From Mesorhabditis belari (Eukaryota > Nematoda > Chromadorea > Rhabditida > Rhabditidae), in contig CAUEEP010000760.1 in assembly GCA_958450365.1 (NCBI GenBank), forward strand, positions 2,923,462 through 2,987,461: a stretch of DNA of 64,000 nt, read 5' to 3'. Position numbers and translations under genes: made by a program. Positions 47,501 through 58,394 of the stretch are shown here, one piece after another. The notes beneath the pieces were generated by a model. That model made no database searches. It was not told the DNA's origin and saw only the letters and a program-made list of their open reading frames with translations. Numbering within the stretch: the first letter of the stretch is position 1; every line of letters starts with the position of its first letter.

Positions 47501-50500
47501 TTAAAGAATAAAATCCCAAACTTACAACATATTTCCAAGCGCTTTTTGCATGCTCTTCTCTTGGTTTTGCCGAGCGATTGTAATATGCCCATAATGTTTT
47601 TGAAGACCCGAACCAATCCAAGTGAAATTTCGGAATTGTGGCTTTGCCAAAAGATCTTCCACCTAGATTTTTGCTTAAAAATATGTAGACAATTGCTTTT
47701 TGCCACCTTTTCAAAAGCTTGATTCAACAAATTCAAATCCTCATCGCTTAAGCTGTCATCTTTAAATTGCAAAGCCGGATTGATATACCATTCCCGGCCA
47801 GCCGACGCTCCATAAGCATAATAACCTCAAATTCTGAACTTCGAAACCAATTCTCTCACACAAACCTTCAGGTAATGTGATCATGTTCAAGATTCCGATG
47901 TGAACAAGCGGACTTGTTGTCACAATTGCACAAACTTGAGCACATTTTCTCGCGAATTGAGCCTGAATGACAGCCGAGTAGGCAGGTTGGACACTTGTTG
48001 GATAAGTACAAGAATAACTCTTGAGAGTACCGTCTCGATCGGTAAAGAAATGTTGGAAATGATCTCCTGAAAGCTTTACGTTAGCTTAGAAATCTTCAGC
48101 TCATCAAAAGCTGCTCACAACTTACCTTCATTTAAAAGAGCGCAAGCCTGAGCCACCTCTTCTTGGAAAATCGCTGGCCCATCGGGATGGAAACCGCTCA
48201 AAGTCTGAGAAAAGTAAGTTCATTGCCAACGTTGAACACTTGTACTGGGATTTATCCCTCACCTCAACAAAATTCTCGACATTATGCATGTCATCGCTTT
48301 GCACAAACTGCAAAAATGCGATATCCTTGTGCAGCTCAGAAAGTTCATCGTGAATTGCAAAAGTTATGTCGAGTTGTTGGCCATCATCTAAAAAAGCTAT
48401 TCAGTAAAGATATTCATTGTCTACTGTCTACTAGCTATTAGAATTGCCATCTGATGGGTTGAATCGGATCCGATCCATCTGACAGAAAGGATAGGATTAG
48501 CTTCGGATCGGATTAACTCAAGATCATACTTTTTGCACTTACTAGCGAACTGCTCCAGCCCTATTTAGCTTTTTACCATTTATAGACACTTTAAAATACC
48601 TAAAAATTTGATTTAGTGCCTTAACAAAAACCAAACAGGCTTTGACAGCGACGGGATTTGAACCAGAGCTAGTAGCAAACAGGGAATAGCGCGAAGGGCG
48701 AGCACACTATCCGCTACCCCATTCAGTCAGTGTTTGGCAAAAGTAATTCGGTCTGATAGCGTGGCGGCGCCGTTTTCTCAGAAAAGTGCCCAAACTTCAA
48801 AAGCATTTTTCTCGAAAACTGGATGCTATGGAGTAAAACTGAAAAACACGTATCCTTTAGAATTTCACGATGCGTTTCTGCGCTAGGTCCCATATTCAAG
48901 GTGGCGCTAGATCCAATATCCCAAATCGATGCTAGAGTGGGAGCAGTTCCCTAGTTTCTTTTTTGGTTTTAAATGCAAATTTTGTATTATTTAAAATGCA
49001 AATTATCCGATTCAGTTAATTTAGTGAAGATTCAAGTTAAAATCAGTTTTTATTAGGTTGGTGCAAAAGAAATTTCGGTCGATATAAAATGTTCTTATTT
49101 TTTTAATCTGAAGAGCTTATTTGATGTTCTTTTGTGAATTTGTACTCTTGGATATTTACTTTATTTTCGCATTTTTTCAAAGTCAGAGCTTTCACTTTTT
49201 AATTGATTTTTGCTTTAGATCATGGTGGATCAAAAGTATGTTCTGCGCACGTGTCTTCTCTATGACTTCAAAATGGGCAAAAACGCTGCTGATTCACATC
49301 GTGATCTCTGTTCCGCCTTTGGAGAACAGGTTATCACCGAAAGATCATGCCAGCTCTGGTTTGCCCAATTCCGAGATGGTAATGAATCCCTTGAAGACGA
49401 ATCGCATGGACATCGTGCCACAGCCATCGACAACAATGAATTGGAACAATTAATTGAAGCTGATCCAATGCAAACAACACGAGAACTTGCCAAACATCTC
49501 CAATGTGATCATTCAACAATTGTACGCCATTTGGAAATAATTGGAAAGACAAATCGTAATGGACAATGGGTTCCACATCAATTGAGTGTTGAGAATCTGG
49601 GAGCACGCGTTTCGATCAGCCATATCTTGCTCCCTAAGTCGAAAAGAAGCCATTTTTTTTGAGAATATCTTGACGATGGATGAGAAGTGGATTCACTTTG
49701 ATAATACTTCTCGAAAAAGACAATGGCTGAGCAAAGGTCAAGCGCCAATTCCAACTCCAAAGCCGGATTATCATGGGCGCAAAGTGATGTTGTCTTGCTG
49801 GTGGAATATCAATGGACTTGTTCATTTTGAATTATTAGAGCCCGGAAAAACAGTCGATTCATCTTATTTTATTCAACAACCCAAGAAGGTTGACGAAATT
49901 TTGCGTGAAAAAGGCCTAAATCCCTCAACTATCAACTTTCTCCGTGATAATGCTCCAGCTCACACGGCAAAAACCTCTTGTAAGGAACTAGAGAAGCTAG
50001 GATGGAAGGTCTTACCACATGCGCCGTATAGTCCAGACTTAGCACCCTCCGATTTTCACCTTTTCGGATCGATGCAACATTCCCTTGAGAATTGCCAGTT
50101 TAAGAATGCAAAAGAAGTCCAAAATTGGGTGACCAACTACTTTGCATCACAGAATCAAGCGTTCTTTGAGAAGGGGATCCGCAATCTGAAGCAACGTTGG
50201 AGGGATGTCATAGATAATAATGGTGCTTATTGTTTTAAATAAATTGTTATCTAAAAAAATTTTGGATGACTTTAATGTTTGTAAAAAAACGAAATTTCAT
50301 TTGCACCAACCTAGTAGATCGGATTGAATCCGATCCGAACTGATCCAATTGGATCCGATCCGATTCGATTCGACTCGGTCTGAACCGATCCGATCCGAAC
50401 CAATCCGGACCGATCCGATCCGATTCGATCTGATTCGATCTGATCCGAACCCAACCAATCCGAACCGATCCGATCCGATTCGATCCAACCGAACCGATCC

Positions 50501-53500
50501 AATCCAACCGATCCGAACCGATCCGATCCGATCCAAACCGATCCGATCCGAACCGACAGAATTTCAATCGAATACATGTCTACTGGTTACCATCATCTGT
50601 CTTCAGTGTCATTTGAGTGGTTCCATATTTGCAAGAGTTTTCGAGCGAGTTCTAAAAGTGGGAGTGAATTGCAGAAGCCACAAAACAACCTTTGCATTTT
50701 CTAGCGAAAGTTGAGCATGTTGTCGAATGGGAAGTCCCTTCATGACACTTTCAACGATCTGGCGTCGAACTTGTGCTGTTTTCTCCATGAGAACAAAGAA
50801 ATCAGAGAGTTGAGACACCTAGAAAACCTGTGTTCTTGCAGTGAGCCAGTTTCCTGATTTACCGTAGTCATTCTGATCACTTCATGTGTCCATGACGGAT
50901 CCAAAAAGGCTGTGCTCCACTCATCGATATCATGGCTTTTCAAGAAATTGCTCAATCGACCTGAATTTTATCTGTTTGAATTCTCCTTGCTTTCCCTTTA
51001 CTTCCATTTGCCACTTTCTCATCTTGTTCTTCCATTGCCGCCGAATAGAAAGCATCAGCAAACTCTTCAACATTTCCAATGTCAGCAACTCGATGATAGC
51101 ACCGCTCTTCTTCTGTATAGAAACCAGCGCTACCGAGTTGGACATCAGTGCCAGCACCTGTAAAATAAACATATCCACCAGTAGAGTACTCCAGTAGATC
51201 CCAAAATCACTTAACACTTTGGAGCAAATGATGATGAGAGAATCAGTCCTGTTACCTGATGAGAGAATCAGTCCAGCTTCCGGATTACAGATCAACATTT
51301 CCTTTGCCACGAGATTCATTCCATCTTTAGACGGAGTGACAACACCGATGTCCATAGCCAAGTAATGCGCAATTAGTTTGGCTCTTGGAAGTCCTAAATA
51401 CAGTTTAAATCTAGAGAATATAGTCAAATTTTCAAACAAACAATTTTGTTAATTTTGTTAATTTTTCAGAGAAATCATTGGCCTTTCTAATGAAATAATT
51501 GGCTTCAATTGGCTTTGTTGGTTTTAAGGGGAAGTTCCGAAAAGGAACGAAAAGACTTTCAACCTAATATTTTATCTTTCAAGCTCCTTATCAAACAACC
51601 AACTACGCGGGGCATCCACTAAGAGAGTGATTTGCTAAAATTTAAGAGAGGAATTTGAATTCATTTTAGGAATTTAAATTCAAAATGCATTTTAGTGCGC
51701 GACTCCAAAATGTTTTCTCGAAAAATGCTTGCCAGTGTGGGTTTGGTTTTTCCCATGAGGTTTTCCATAAAGTTAAAACTTTGTACTGGCATTGTGATGC
51801 ATAATAAACACTATTAGGATAACTACAAATTTAAACCATACATTTTATTGATCAGTGTTTGCTTGGAAAAACGGGAAACTTCTTTAAAAAAAAGTAAGTT
51901 GAAAATCTCTTATGTACGACAGGTTTTCATATAATGTAGATGAATAAAATGTTTGGCTAAAAATCTTAGTTTATATATTAACTCTAACATGACACCACGA
52001 CGCCAGTACAAAGTTTTAATTTTATGGCAAAAATCTGATGGTGGTGGTGGCTCAGGAATTTCTTGCATAGAGAGGGTCGTGATATGGTCAAAATCATGAA
52101 AAACATCCAAATTTCCCGACCCCAAACAAAATCATTTTCGCACCATACCTACCACCTTGAGCCATCAGAAATATTTTTAAAAAAAAAGAAACACTTTTTT
52201 GACCCGAAGTGGATTTTTTCTTTGGGACATCCTGTACTGTCGTTGCTTGAGTTTTTTTGCTGCCCCTGCGGCCCGAAATCCTTGGGATGAATCCAAAAAT
52301 TCACAGCGGGTTCCTTCAGCAGGCTTTTACAGGCACTTGGGATCCCATTTCGACCGACGAAGAACTCGCCATAGTGGTCAAAATGAGCCGGAATTGAGTT
52401 TGCCAATTCTACAGCCGGGGTTAGTTTTGGGAAGCGATGACCACATGGGGCGGGTTGGTTACCGGATGACCCAAAATGGACGCTTCCGATTGGACCAGCG
52501 AAAAAACGCCGATATCAGCAGATGAAGTATGCCAGATCGAGTGCGATTGTGCTCGCGCACAGGGAACACTCAGCGATCCTTTTTTGCACTTTAAAGTTCA
52601 AAGACATCAAATTTTTGAACACAGAAATTGCACCCGGGGTTTTCTGGGTTGGGGAATCGATTGACAGTGTTATAAGAAAAACATTATAACTAGATTTCAA
52701 AAATTTGATGTGTTTGAACTTCAAAATGTAAAAAAAACCCGAGTGTTCCCTGTGCGCGAGCACAATCGCACTCGAACTGGCATACTTCATCTGCTCATAT
52801 CGTTGCTTTTTCACCTCCCAAATCGGAAGCGTCCATTTTGGGTCATCCGGTAACCAATCCGTTGTCTGCCCCATATGGTCACCGCTTCCCAAACTAACTT
52901 CGGCTGTAGAATTGGCAAACCCAAGTCCAGCTCATTTTGACCACTATGGCAGGTTCTCTGTCGGTTGAAATGGGATCCCAAGTGCCTGTAAAAGGGTGCT
53001 GAAGGGCGCCGCTGTGAATTTTTGGATTCATCCCAAGGATTTCGGTCCGCAGGGGCAGCAAAAACATGAAATTCAAGAAACTGAACTTTTTGAAAAGTCC
53101 GACCGTTCATGGGCGCCAACCCAATATAAAAAGATCTAGAGAAATTTGTATAGATTTAAATAAGCGATAGTTAGGTAGACAAATATCTGGTTTATACGGC
53201 GGATGTAAAAGGGTTTTCTACCAAAGCCTCCCAACGTCCTCGCTTGTCGCCATCGACGAAGTATCAATCCGTTCTGTACTCTTATCACGAGTATTAACCT
53301 TATTTTGGATGCTGCGTGTTCTTGTTATGTTGTAAGCGTTTTGGGGAAAGCCTTTTAACCTTTTTGTGCTACTCGGCTATTCTGAAGCAAAGTCATCCCC
53401 GATGATAAGGTTAAAGCGGGTCGCACCCCAAACTATATTAGATATTAGATTGGATAGATTGGATTGGATTGGATCGAATATCGAATGTTCTCTCTTTCTT

Positions 53501-56500
53501 CACTTACCATCCGTATTAAAGATCAATGGCTTCCATTTTGGATTTTTCTCATCCTTGATTTCCGCATTTACTGCATTTGCTATGTCCAAACAAGCATCTT
53601 GATATTTTCTAGAATCTTCTTTCAAAGTGCACTCTTTTTTTTTTTTTTTTTACCGATACGAGTCGACCGATCTTCGATTCGTAACAGCAATTTGCAAAAG
53701 AACATCTTTACCGATTCGATCCGGATATTTTTCAAAATATCTAAAAGAGAAATGAAGATTTGATAATTAATGATTAATAATTTTGATAATTAATAACTTT
53801 GATAATTAATAACTTTGATAATTAAAAAACCTCCTCCAAGCAGTCAGCTTTTCTTTGATTCCTTTTGTGTAATCAAAGCGCTCAACGGAGAAAAAGAATC
53901 GACCGCCATCGAAAGAATTTGAAAGAATCTAAAGTTTTTCTTGACAAAATCGGTTTTAAAGTGTTTATCACTTCTTTCCGAATATCCATTGAAAGGATTT
54001 TTGTTTGATCTTGAGTGGCAATGCCAAGAAAATCCTCATTTTTGATTGAAACGGGGAAAACTCCGAGGGAACAGGCAGCGTTTGCCTGAAAGAGAAACAT
54101 TGGTAATAAAAAAGTCCAACTCAGTCTCGTCCAACTCAGTCTCGTCCAACTCAGTCTAGTCCAACTCAATACCGATATTTTAAAGCTAGTTAACTTCAAT
54201 CAAATTCAAAACCTCATAGTTGACGGTGAAAATGTCAACCGTCTCTTCATATTGAATCCGAGCTCTTGGGATATGCTTCTCGACAAGGCTGATGTATTTA
54301 CGACGATCACGATCCGTTTGAAATCCCACCTAAATAAAGATTTCTATAGTAGGCAAATGATGGAAAATGCAAATCCTTTTTTAATCTTTCTAAACCTTTT
54401 TAAATCTCAAAATCGCTCGAAGAATTGGTTCAGCGACGGCTCGATATTTTGTCATAAAGTCATCTGGTGGTTGAAATGGGATATGTAGAAAGAAGGCGAC
54501 CTGAAAAAGTTCTTTTCATTTCTTTTCCACTAAGGCCATCATCACAGACTGGCTAAGAGCCTTGTTTCTAAGACGATGGTCAGTTCGAGAGGCTAAGGGT
54601 TCAATCCCGGCGGCTCGATTATTGTTTCCTTTTTCCGTTTTTTCCGTAAAGTTAGACTACGCAATTGTACGCCCATCATTATGGGGAAGCCGTTCTATTA
54701 GAGTATTTACAATATTTTACACTGGCTTTTTGCTGATTCATTGGAATCAACAAGGTAAAAGTTTTAAGCAAAAGAAATGTGCCAAGCAAAAGCAAAAGAG
54801 ATGTTGTTTTGCACATGAAACTTCAACAAACTCACATCATATTTATGGAAAAAAAGAATCAATAATCGAGCGGCGCGATTGAACCCTTGGCCTCTAGACT
54901 AACCATGGTCTTAGAAACAAGGCTCTTAGCCAGCCGGCCATGATGGCCTTAGTGCAAAAGAAATGAAAAGAGCTTTGAAAAGTTTTAAGCAAAACTAATG
55001 TGACGAGTTTTGCACGTGAAACTTCAACAAACTCACATTTTTGTTGATTCCAATGAATCAGCAAAAAGCCACTGTGAAATATTGTAAATGCTCTAATAGA
55101 ACGGCTTCCCCATAATGATCGGCGTACAATTGCGTAGTCTAACTTTGAGCGTCTCATTCTCCGTGCTGCTTTATGCTACAGTGTGGGCTTTGGTGTCAAA
55201 TGATAGCTCTTGAAATCTAGTATTTTTAAATACCAAAAGTGTAGTTGAGAAAAGTAGTTGAGAAAAAGGATTTTCTAAAAAGAAGGACTACGCGACTGTA
55301 CGAGCAGGTGGCGTAAGACTACGAGACTATTTTTCTAAAAAGAAGGACTACGCGACTGTACGAGCAGGTGGCGTAAGACTACGAGACTATTTTTCGAAAA
55401 AGACCACGAGAAGGACTACGAGACTGTACGTCTTTTAGAGTATTTAGATGTATGGGTTTTTCCCTAAATTTATGGCTTAAGGATTGTGCTTTGTATTGTT
55501 TGCACGATATTATTCGTTTGAATAAATCTATTCTTTAAACCTCCAAATCCGAATCCAGTGATCTCATCAATTGCCCAACAAGCATCAAATGATAATCATG
55601 AATCCAAATGAAGTCCTGAGGTCGACTATTTCTTGCTGCGTTGATAGCAAATTGAAGGTTGACACGAACATACGAACACCAATGCTCATCAAGAATCTGA
55701 AAGGGATTTAGTCGTCGTGTTTTTCGGAAAACCCTTAAATCATCGTAAACAACCCTTTACAAACCCTTAAATCATCGTAATCTTGTGCAATGTATTGAGG
55801 AAGATTGTGCAAAGCTGGCCAGAGGATTCCATTTGAAATCCCTCCATAATAAGCATTATAATCATCTTGATTTACGAATACGGGATTTAGCTGATAGTTT
55901 GTCTTGTTGTAGTCATGAAGGACGGAAAGCAAAGACATATCTCTTCTGAAATTTGAGATCAGTAAATAAAAGTTGGGTAGGTTTTCTAAAATGCTAGCTG
56001 AATTGACTAAAACGCTGGCTGAATTCATACTCGACTTGAGCTTGTTGTTCCGTTTCAGCCTTGTTCGCTGAGTTCTCCTCGAGAACGTGAAAGATTTCAC
56101 CAGCTCGAGCTTGTTTGATCAACGGAAGACCCAGTGAATTGGTGCTTGGTGGAGGATCCTCAAATAGAGATAAACCAAAAACTAGCGACATTCTCAATTG
56201 ATGATTTTCAAAGCCTCTCACCTCGTCAGAAGAGTCATCAGCTTGTGGATTGATTCCAAGATTCGCGAGCCAAATATTTTCTTTATCCACAGACATCACC
56301 GGATCCACGCAGGCCACCAAGCCACCAGATCCTTGCTTGATCTCCCAGCAACCGCTGCTCCGTCTATTGATCGAGACTGGAGGAGCGTTTGAGACGTTGA
56401 TCACTCTTTGCTAAACCAGTTTTAAGATCTGATTGTGAGAATTTGCTCCTGGAAGTACAGCAAAGCATGAAAGCAACCTTCTGAGCTGGTGTTTCAACAA

Positions 56501-57220
56501 AAGCCGAAACAACCGCGTCGTCTAGCAAATCATTGTTCAACGAATCAAGTTTTTCGGATGAGTCAAGGCTGAAAAGATCTTCAGTCGATCCATGAGTTGA
56601 GTTCACACGGGAATTTGTTCGACTTCTTGTCACCTAGGATTTGTAATGCATCAAGACAGGTTTTAGCCCTAGTCATAGCTCTAATCTTAGCTCTCTTCAT
56701 AGCTCTCTTCATAATTCTCTTCATAGCTCTAATCATAGCTTTAATCATTAAGCCTTACCTGCATGTGCTGATACTTCTCTCCAAATCTCTTTGCATGAAC
56801 TCCCAGCATACTTTGCCGGACCCCCGGAACAGCTGCGTAAAGCTCTCTAAATACGAACGATGTCAAGATCTAGTGGCGATCTTTTGTTTGTTTGATTCTT
56901 TTGCCTGCTTCTTTTGTTTGATCTTTTCAAGCAACCTCATTTTGTTCTTGCTGTTGTTGACATCATAGAGAGCCAAGCTGAACAACAAGCCATCTCTGTG
57001 CTGGGTCCCATAAGTCAAATCAGAATCGTAGACCTAGATCCAGATAAAATAAGGATTTTTTTAAACGATACGGCCCACCGGGTGTACGTAATTTCACCCT
57101 TTTTCGCGTCTGCCTACTTTACGACTTCAAACTTTGCAAAATCAGGGCCTTCGAGGCCCAAGGAATCCCATTTAATTTGGGGGGTTGTTCGGGAAGGGGG
57201 GGGGGGGGGGGGGCCGGGGT

Positions 57221-57256
<36 letters not shown>

Positions 57257-57986
57257 CTGGGGGGGGGGGGGGGAGGGGGGGGGGGGGGGGGCGGGAGGGG
57301 CCGTTTTTAGGTCCAAATTTTACCAGATGAGATCTCCATCCCAGAATGCCTCCAGTTACAAATTTTCAGGTCTACAGCTAACATAGCTGTGGCCAGAAAT
57401 GGCAGCCAAGCCAAAAATGAGTTTTTCTTGAATGTGTAAAAGTTCTTACGAATGGAACGGCAACTCTCCAAAACGCGACCGATCCAAAGCCGAGAATATT
57501 GATGAGAGATTCGAAGAGCGCCGATTGTTGAGACCATTGGGTGAGACAAAGCTCCAAGATTGATAGAACTCCCTGAGAAAGTATTTATAGTAACTAGTTT
57601 TACTTTTCACTACTTTGAAAGCGATTTCCGATTCTTTCCCTCGTTGCTTCCAGAGATTCACCACTTGAACACAAGTCGCTTGGACGAAAACACCGCCGTC
57701 AAATTTCGGATCAATGCTTGCACTCTTTCCAAGTCGATCCAACACTTGTACGAGGATCTGAAATTGAATTTTATCAATCAATCAATCATTAACTTTATCA
57801 ATCTTTTCTATTCCATACCTCAACACATTTTGTCAACGGATCATTCTCACTTTTTCCATGAAACGGCACGAGGATTTCCACTTGTTCGACCATTTTTTCC
57901 GAGAAAATTCTCGTGTCGACTGCAGTTTTCTGAAAGAAAAAGTTTGGGGAAATCATTAATTTTTGTAAAAAAACCTCGGTAACCAT
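44533..57986 (-). CDS. tps: Trehalose-6-phosphate synthase with C-terminal HAD phosphatase-like domain, 33 exons
   Basis: Exons from the 5' end: 57986-57975, 57929-57819, 57757-57611, 57572-57450, 57426-57324, 57148-57126, 57033-56936, 56846-56759, 56633-56478, 56410-56222, 56158-56031, 55945-55765, 55696-55541, 54500-54396, 54329-54213, 54085-53972, 53928-53831, 53740-53654, 53608-53508, 51393-51256, 51157-51002, 50960-50863, 50818-50690, 48307-48263, 48204-48126, 48066-47866, 47825-47707, 47662-47526, 46634-46523, 45252-45174, 45076-44955, 44913-44854, 44625-44533. They give 1234 aa, the size of nematode TPS proteins. The GT20 domain (about 290-870) joins UDP-glucose to glucose-6-phosphate; it shows WEIKQGSGGLVACVDP, FIWIHDYHLMLVG, ERFDYTKGI and TPSKDGMNLVAKE. 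The HAD domain (about 930-1205) keeps motif I FTDRDGT and a CGDSENDLPML motif. The 23-base exon 6 is tentative but restores phase exactly. Transposons occupy several introns. Confidence 0.92.
45747..46270. mobile_element. MITE family B, copy 2 (tps intron 29)
   Basis: Ends TTAGGTTGATGCATAAGTCC and AGACTTTTGCATCAACCTAA. It is almost the same as 21930-22453. Confidence 0.88.
46671..47481. mobile_element. MITE family A, copy 3 with extra internal segment (tps intron 28)
   Basis: The ends are of family A. The left arm runs into a reversed piece of the right arm (CCAAAAAGATACACTCAGTA), then a non-family segment (46845-47025, containing GTGCGGCCGCGTAATCGC), and then resumes family A with AAAAGTTGTAGAGAATCAAA. 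It is a rearranged or recombinant copy of about 810 bases. Confidence 0.8.
48645..48727 (-). repeat. tRNA-like sequence (tps intron 23)
   Basis: On the minus strand GGGGTAGCGGATAGTGTGCT (A-box-like) and CTCTGGTTCAAATCCCGTC (B box) are at tRNA spacing. The anticodon arm is not convincing, so it is listed as tRNA-derived. Confidence 0.45.
49053..50314 (+). mobile_element. Near-complete mariner in tps intron 23
   Basis: Terminal repeats TTAGGTTGGTGCAAAAGAAA and the inverse at 50290-50314, with TA at 49051-49052 and 50315-50316. At 1262 bases it is close to full mariner length. It is oriented opposite to tps. Confidence 0.93.
49222..50242 (+). pseudogene. mariner transposase with one frameshift
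   Basis: From the ATG at 49222 the frame covers the paired-type helix-turn-helix region (AFGEQVITERSCQLWFAQFR, STIVRHLEIIGK, NGQWVPHQLS) and runs out at 49662. The next frame continues from about 49655 with FFENILTMDEKW, FLRDNAPAHTAK and YSPDLAPSDFHLF, carrying all three catalytic Asp residues at DD34D spacing, to the tail RWRDVIDNNGAYCFK and stop at 50242. The only visible break is at an eight-T run near 49653-49660. It is either recently dead or a sequencing slip. Confidence 0.9.
50317..50562 (+). repeat. (CCGATCCGATCCGAAC)n minisatellite
   Basis: Degenerate CCGATCCGAT/CCGAACCGAT words occupy 245 bases directly beside the mariner. A short related patch is at 48450-48520. Confidence 0.9.
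52220..53085. mobile_element. Large fold-back element in tps intron 19
   Basis: About 400-base arms are mirrored: GCCCGAAATCCTTGGGATGA/TCATCCCAAGGATTTCGGTC, CAGGCACTTGGGATCCCATT/AATGGGATCCCAAGTGCCTG, GGTTACCGGATGACCCAAAA/TTTTGGGTCATCCGGTAACC, GTGCTCGCGCACAGGGAACA/TGTTCCCTGTGCGCGAGCAC. The centre is near 52660. The arms are G/C-richer than their surroundings. Confidence 0.9.
53190..53290 (-). pseudogene. Fossil mariner transposase fragment
   Basis: The minus strand reads PPYKPDICLPNYRLFKSIQ, which is the third catalytic block and its surroundings (usual form PPYSPDLxPxDYxLF). Both flanks are unrecognisable. Confidence 0.5.
54535..55150. mobile_element. Fold-back element with tRNA-like segments (tps intron 13)
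   Basis: GGCCATCATCACAGACTGGC, TAAGAGCCTTGTTTCTAAGA and GGGTTCAATCCCGGCGGCTC on the left are mirrored at 54865-54950. GTTAGACTACGCAATTGTAC and CTTTTTGCTGATTCATTGGA at 54650-54745 are mirrored at 55040-55145. The arms contain A/B-box-like tRNA parts. Confidence 0.75.
55260..55400 (+). repeat. Tandem duplication of a 60-base unit
   Basis: GGACTACGCGACTGTACGAG through ACTACGAGACTATTTTTC occurs twice back to back with the same spacing, then once more in degenerate form. It lies in tps intron 13. Confidence 0.85.
57181..57300 (+). repeat. Poly-G tract in tps intron 5-6 region
   Basis: About 120 bases are almost solid G, with a few C, A and T. The Gly-only and Pro-only open frames through it are artefacts of composition. 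It separates tps exon 5 from tentative exon 6. Confidence 0.9.
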
Positions 57987-58303
57987 GGAAAAATCGTTGA
58001 AATTCGGAAACGATAGAGTTTTGGGGATTTCTGAAAAAAGGGCAACATGAGAAATGTTGAAAAGAAGAGAGAGATCAATGGGGAAAAGGGAACACTCCGA
58101 TGTTGTCAACAAACCAGTGAAAGGATAAAAAGAAATTGTTTTAAAACAGATAAAATAGATTTAATTGAGCATTCAGAGGGTTTATAGATACTGGAAGATG
58201 ATCTCAAAATTTTCCAATAATGAAAAGCATGTTTTGAATGAAAGATGTAAAAGGCGTTCTCTCTGTGGTCAAGTAAGCAACAAGGGACAGATTAGGGAAA
58301 AGG

Positions 58304-58306
58304 GAA

Positions 58307-58339
<33 letters not shown>

Positions 58340-58340
58340 G

Positions 58341-58371
<31 letters not shown>

Positions 58372-58394
58372 CAAAGAGAAAGAGAAAGAGAGTG
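58304..58394 (+). repeat. (GAAAGA)n microsatellite
   Basis: GAAAGAGAAAGAGAGAGAAA-type purine repeat upstream of tps. From 57987 to 59250 no gene is supported. Confidence 0.92.

Noticed and set aside
48308..48388. Longer version of tps exon 24 starting at the TTTTTAG acceptor at 48389
   Set aside because: Its only frame that fits the following exon contains a TAA; the TTTTTGCAG acceptor at 48308 gives a clean join.
50590..50689. Extension of tps exon 23 to the stop after VVLWLLQFTPTFRTR
   Set aside because: Splicing at GCAAAG|GTTGTT joins in phase to FVQSDDMHNVENFVE and continues into the HAD domain, so the read-through stop would truncate a clearly continuing protein.
50247..50714. Arg/Ser/Ile-rich frames on both strands
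   Set aside because: They are translations of the CCGATCCGAT minisatellite next to the mariner.
57119..57386. Gly-rich and Pro-rich frames
   Set aside because: They come from the poly-G block; the true tps exons flank it in another frame.
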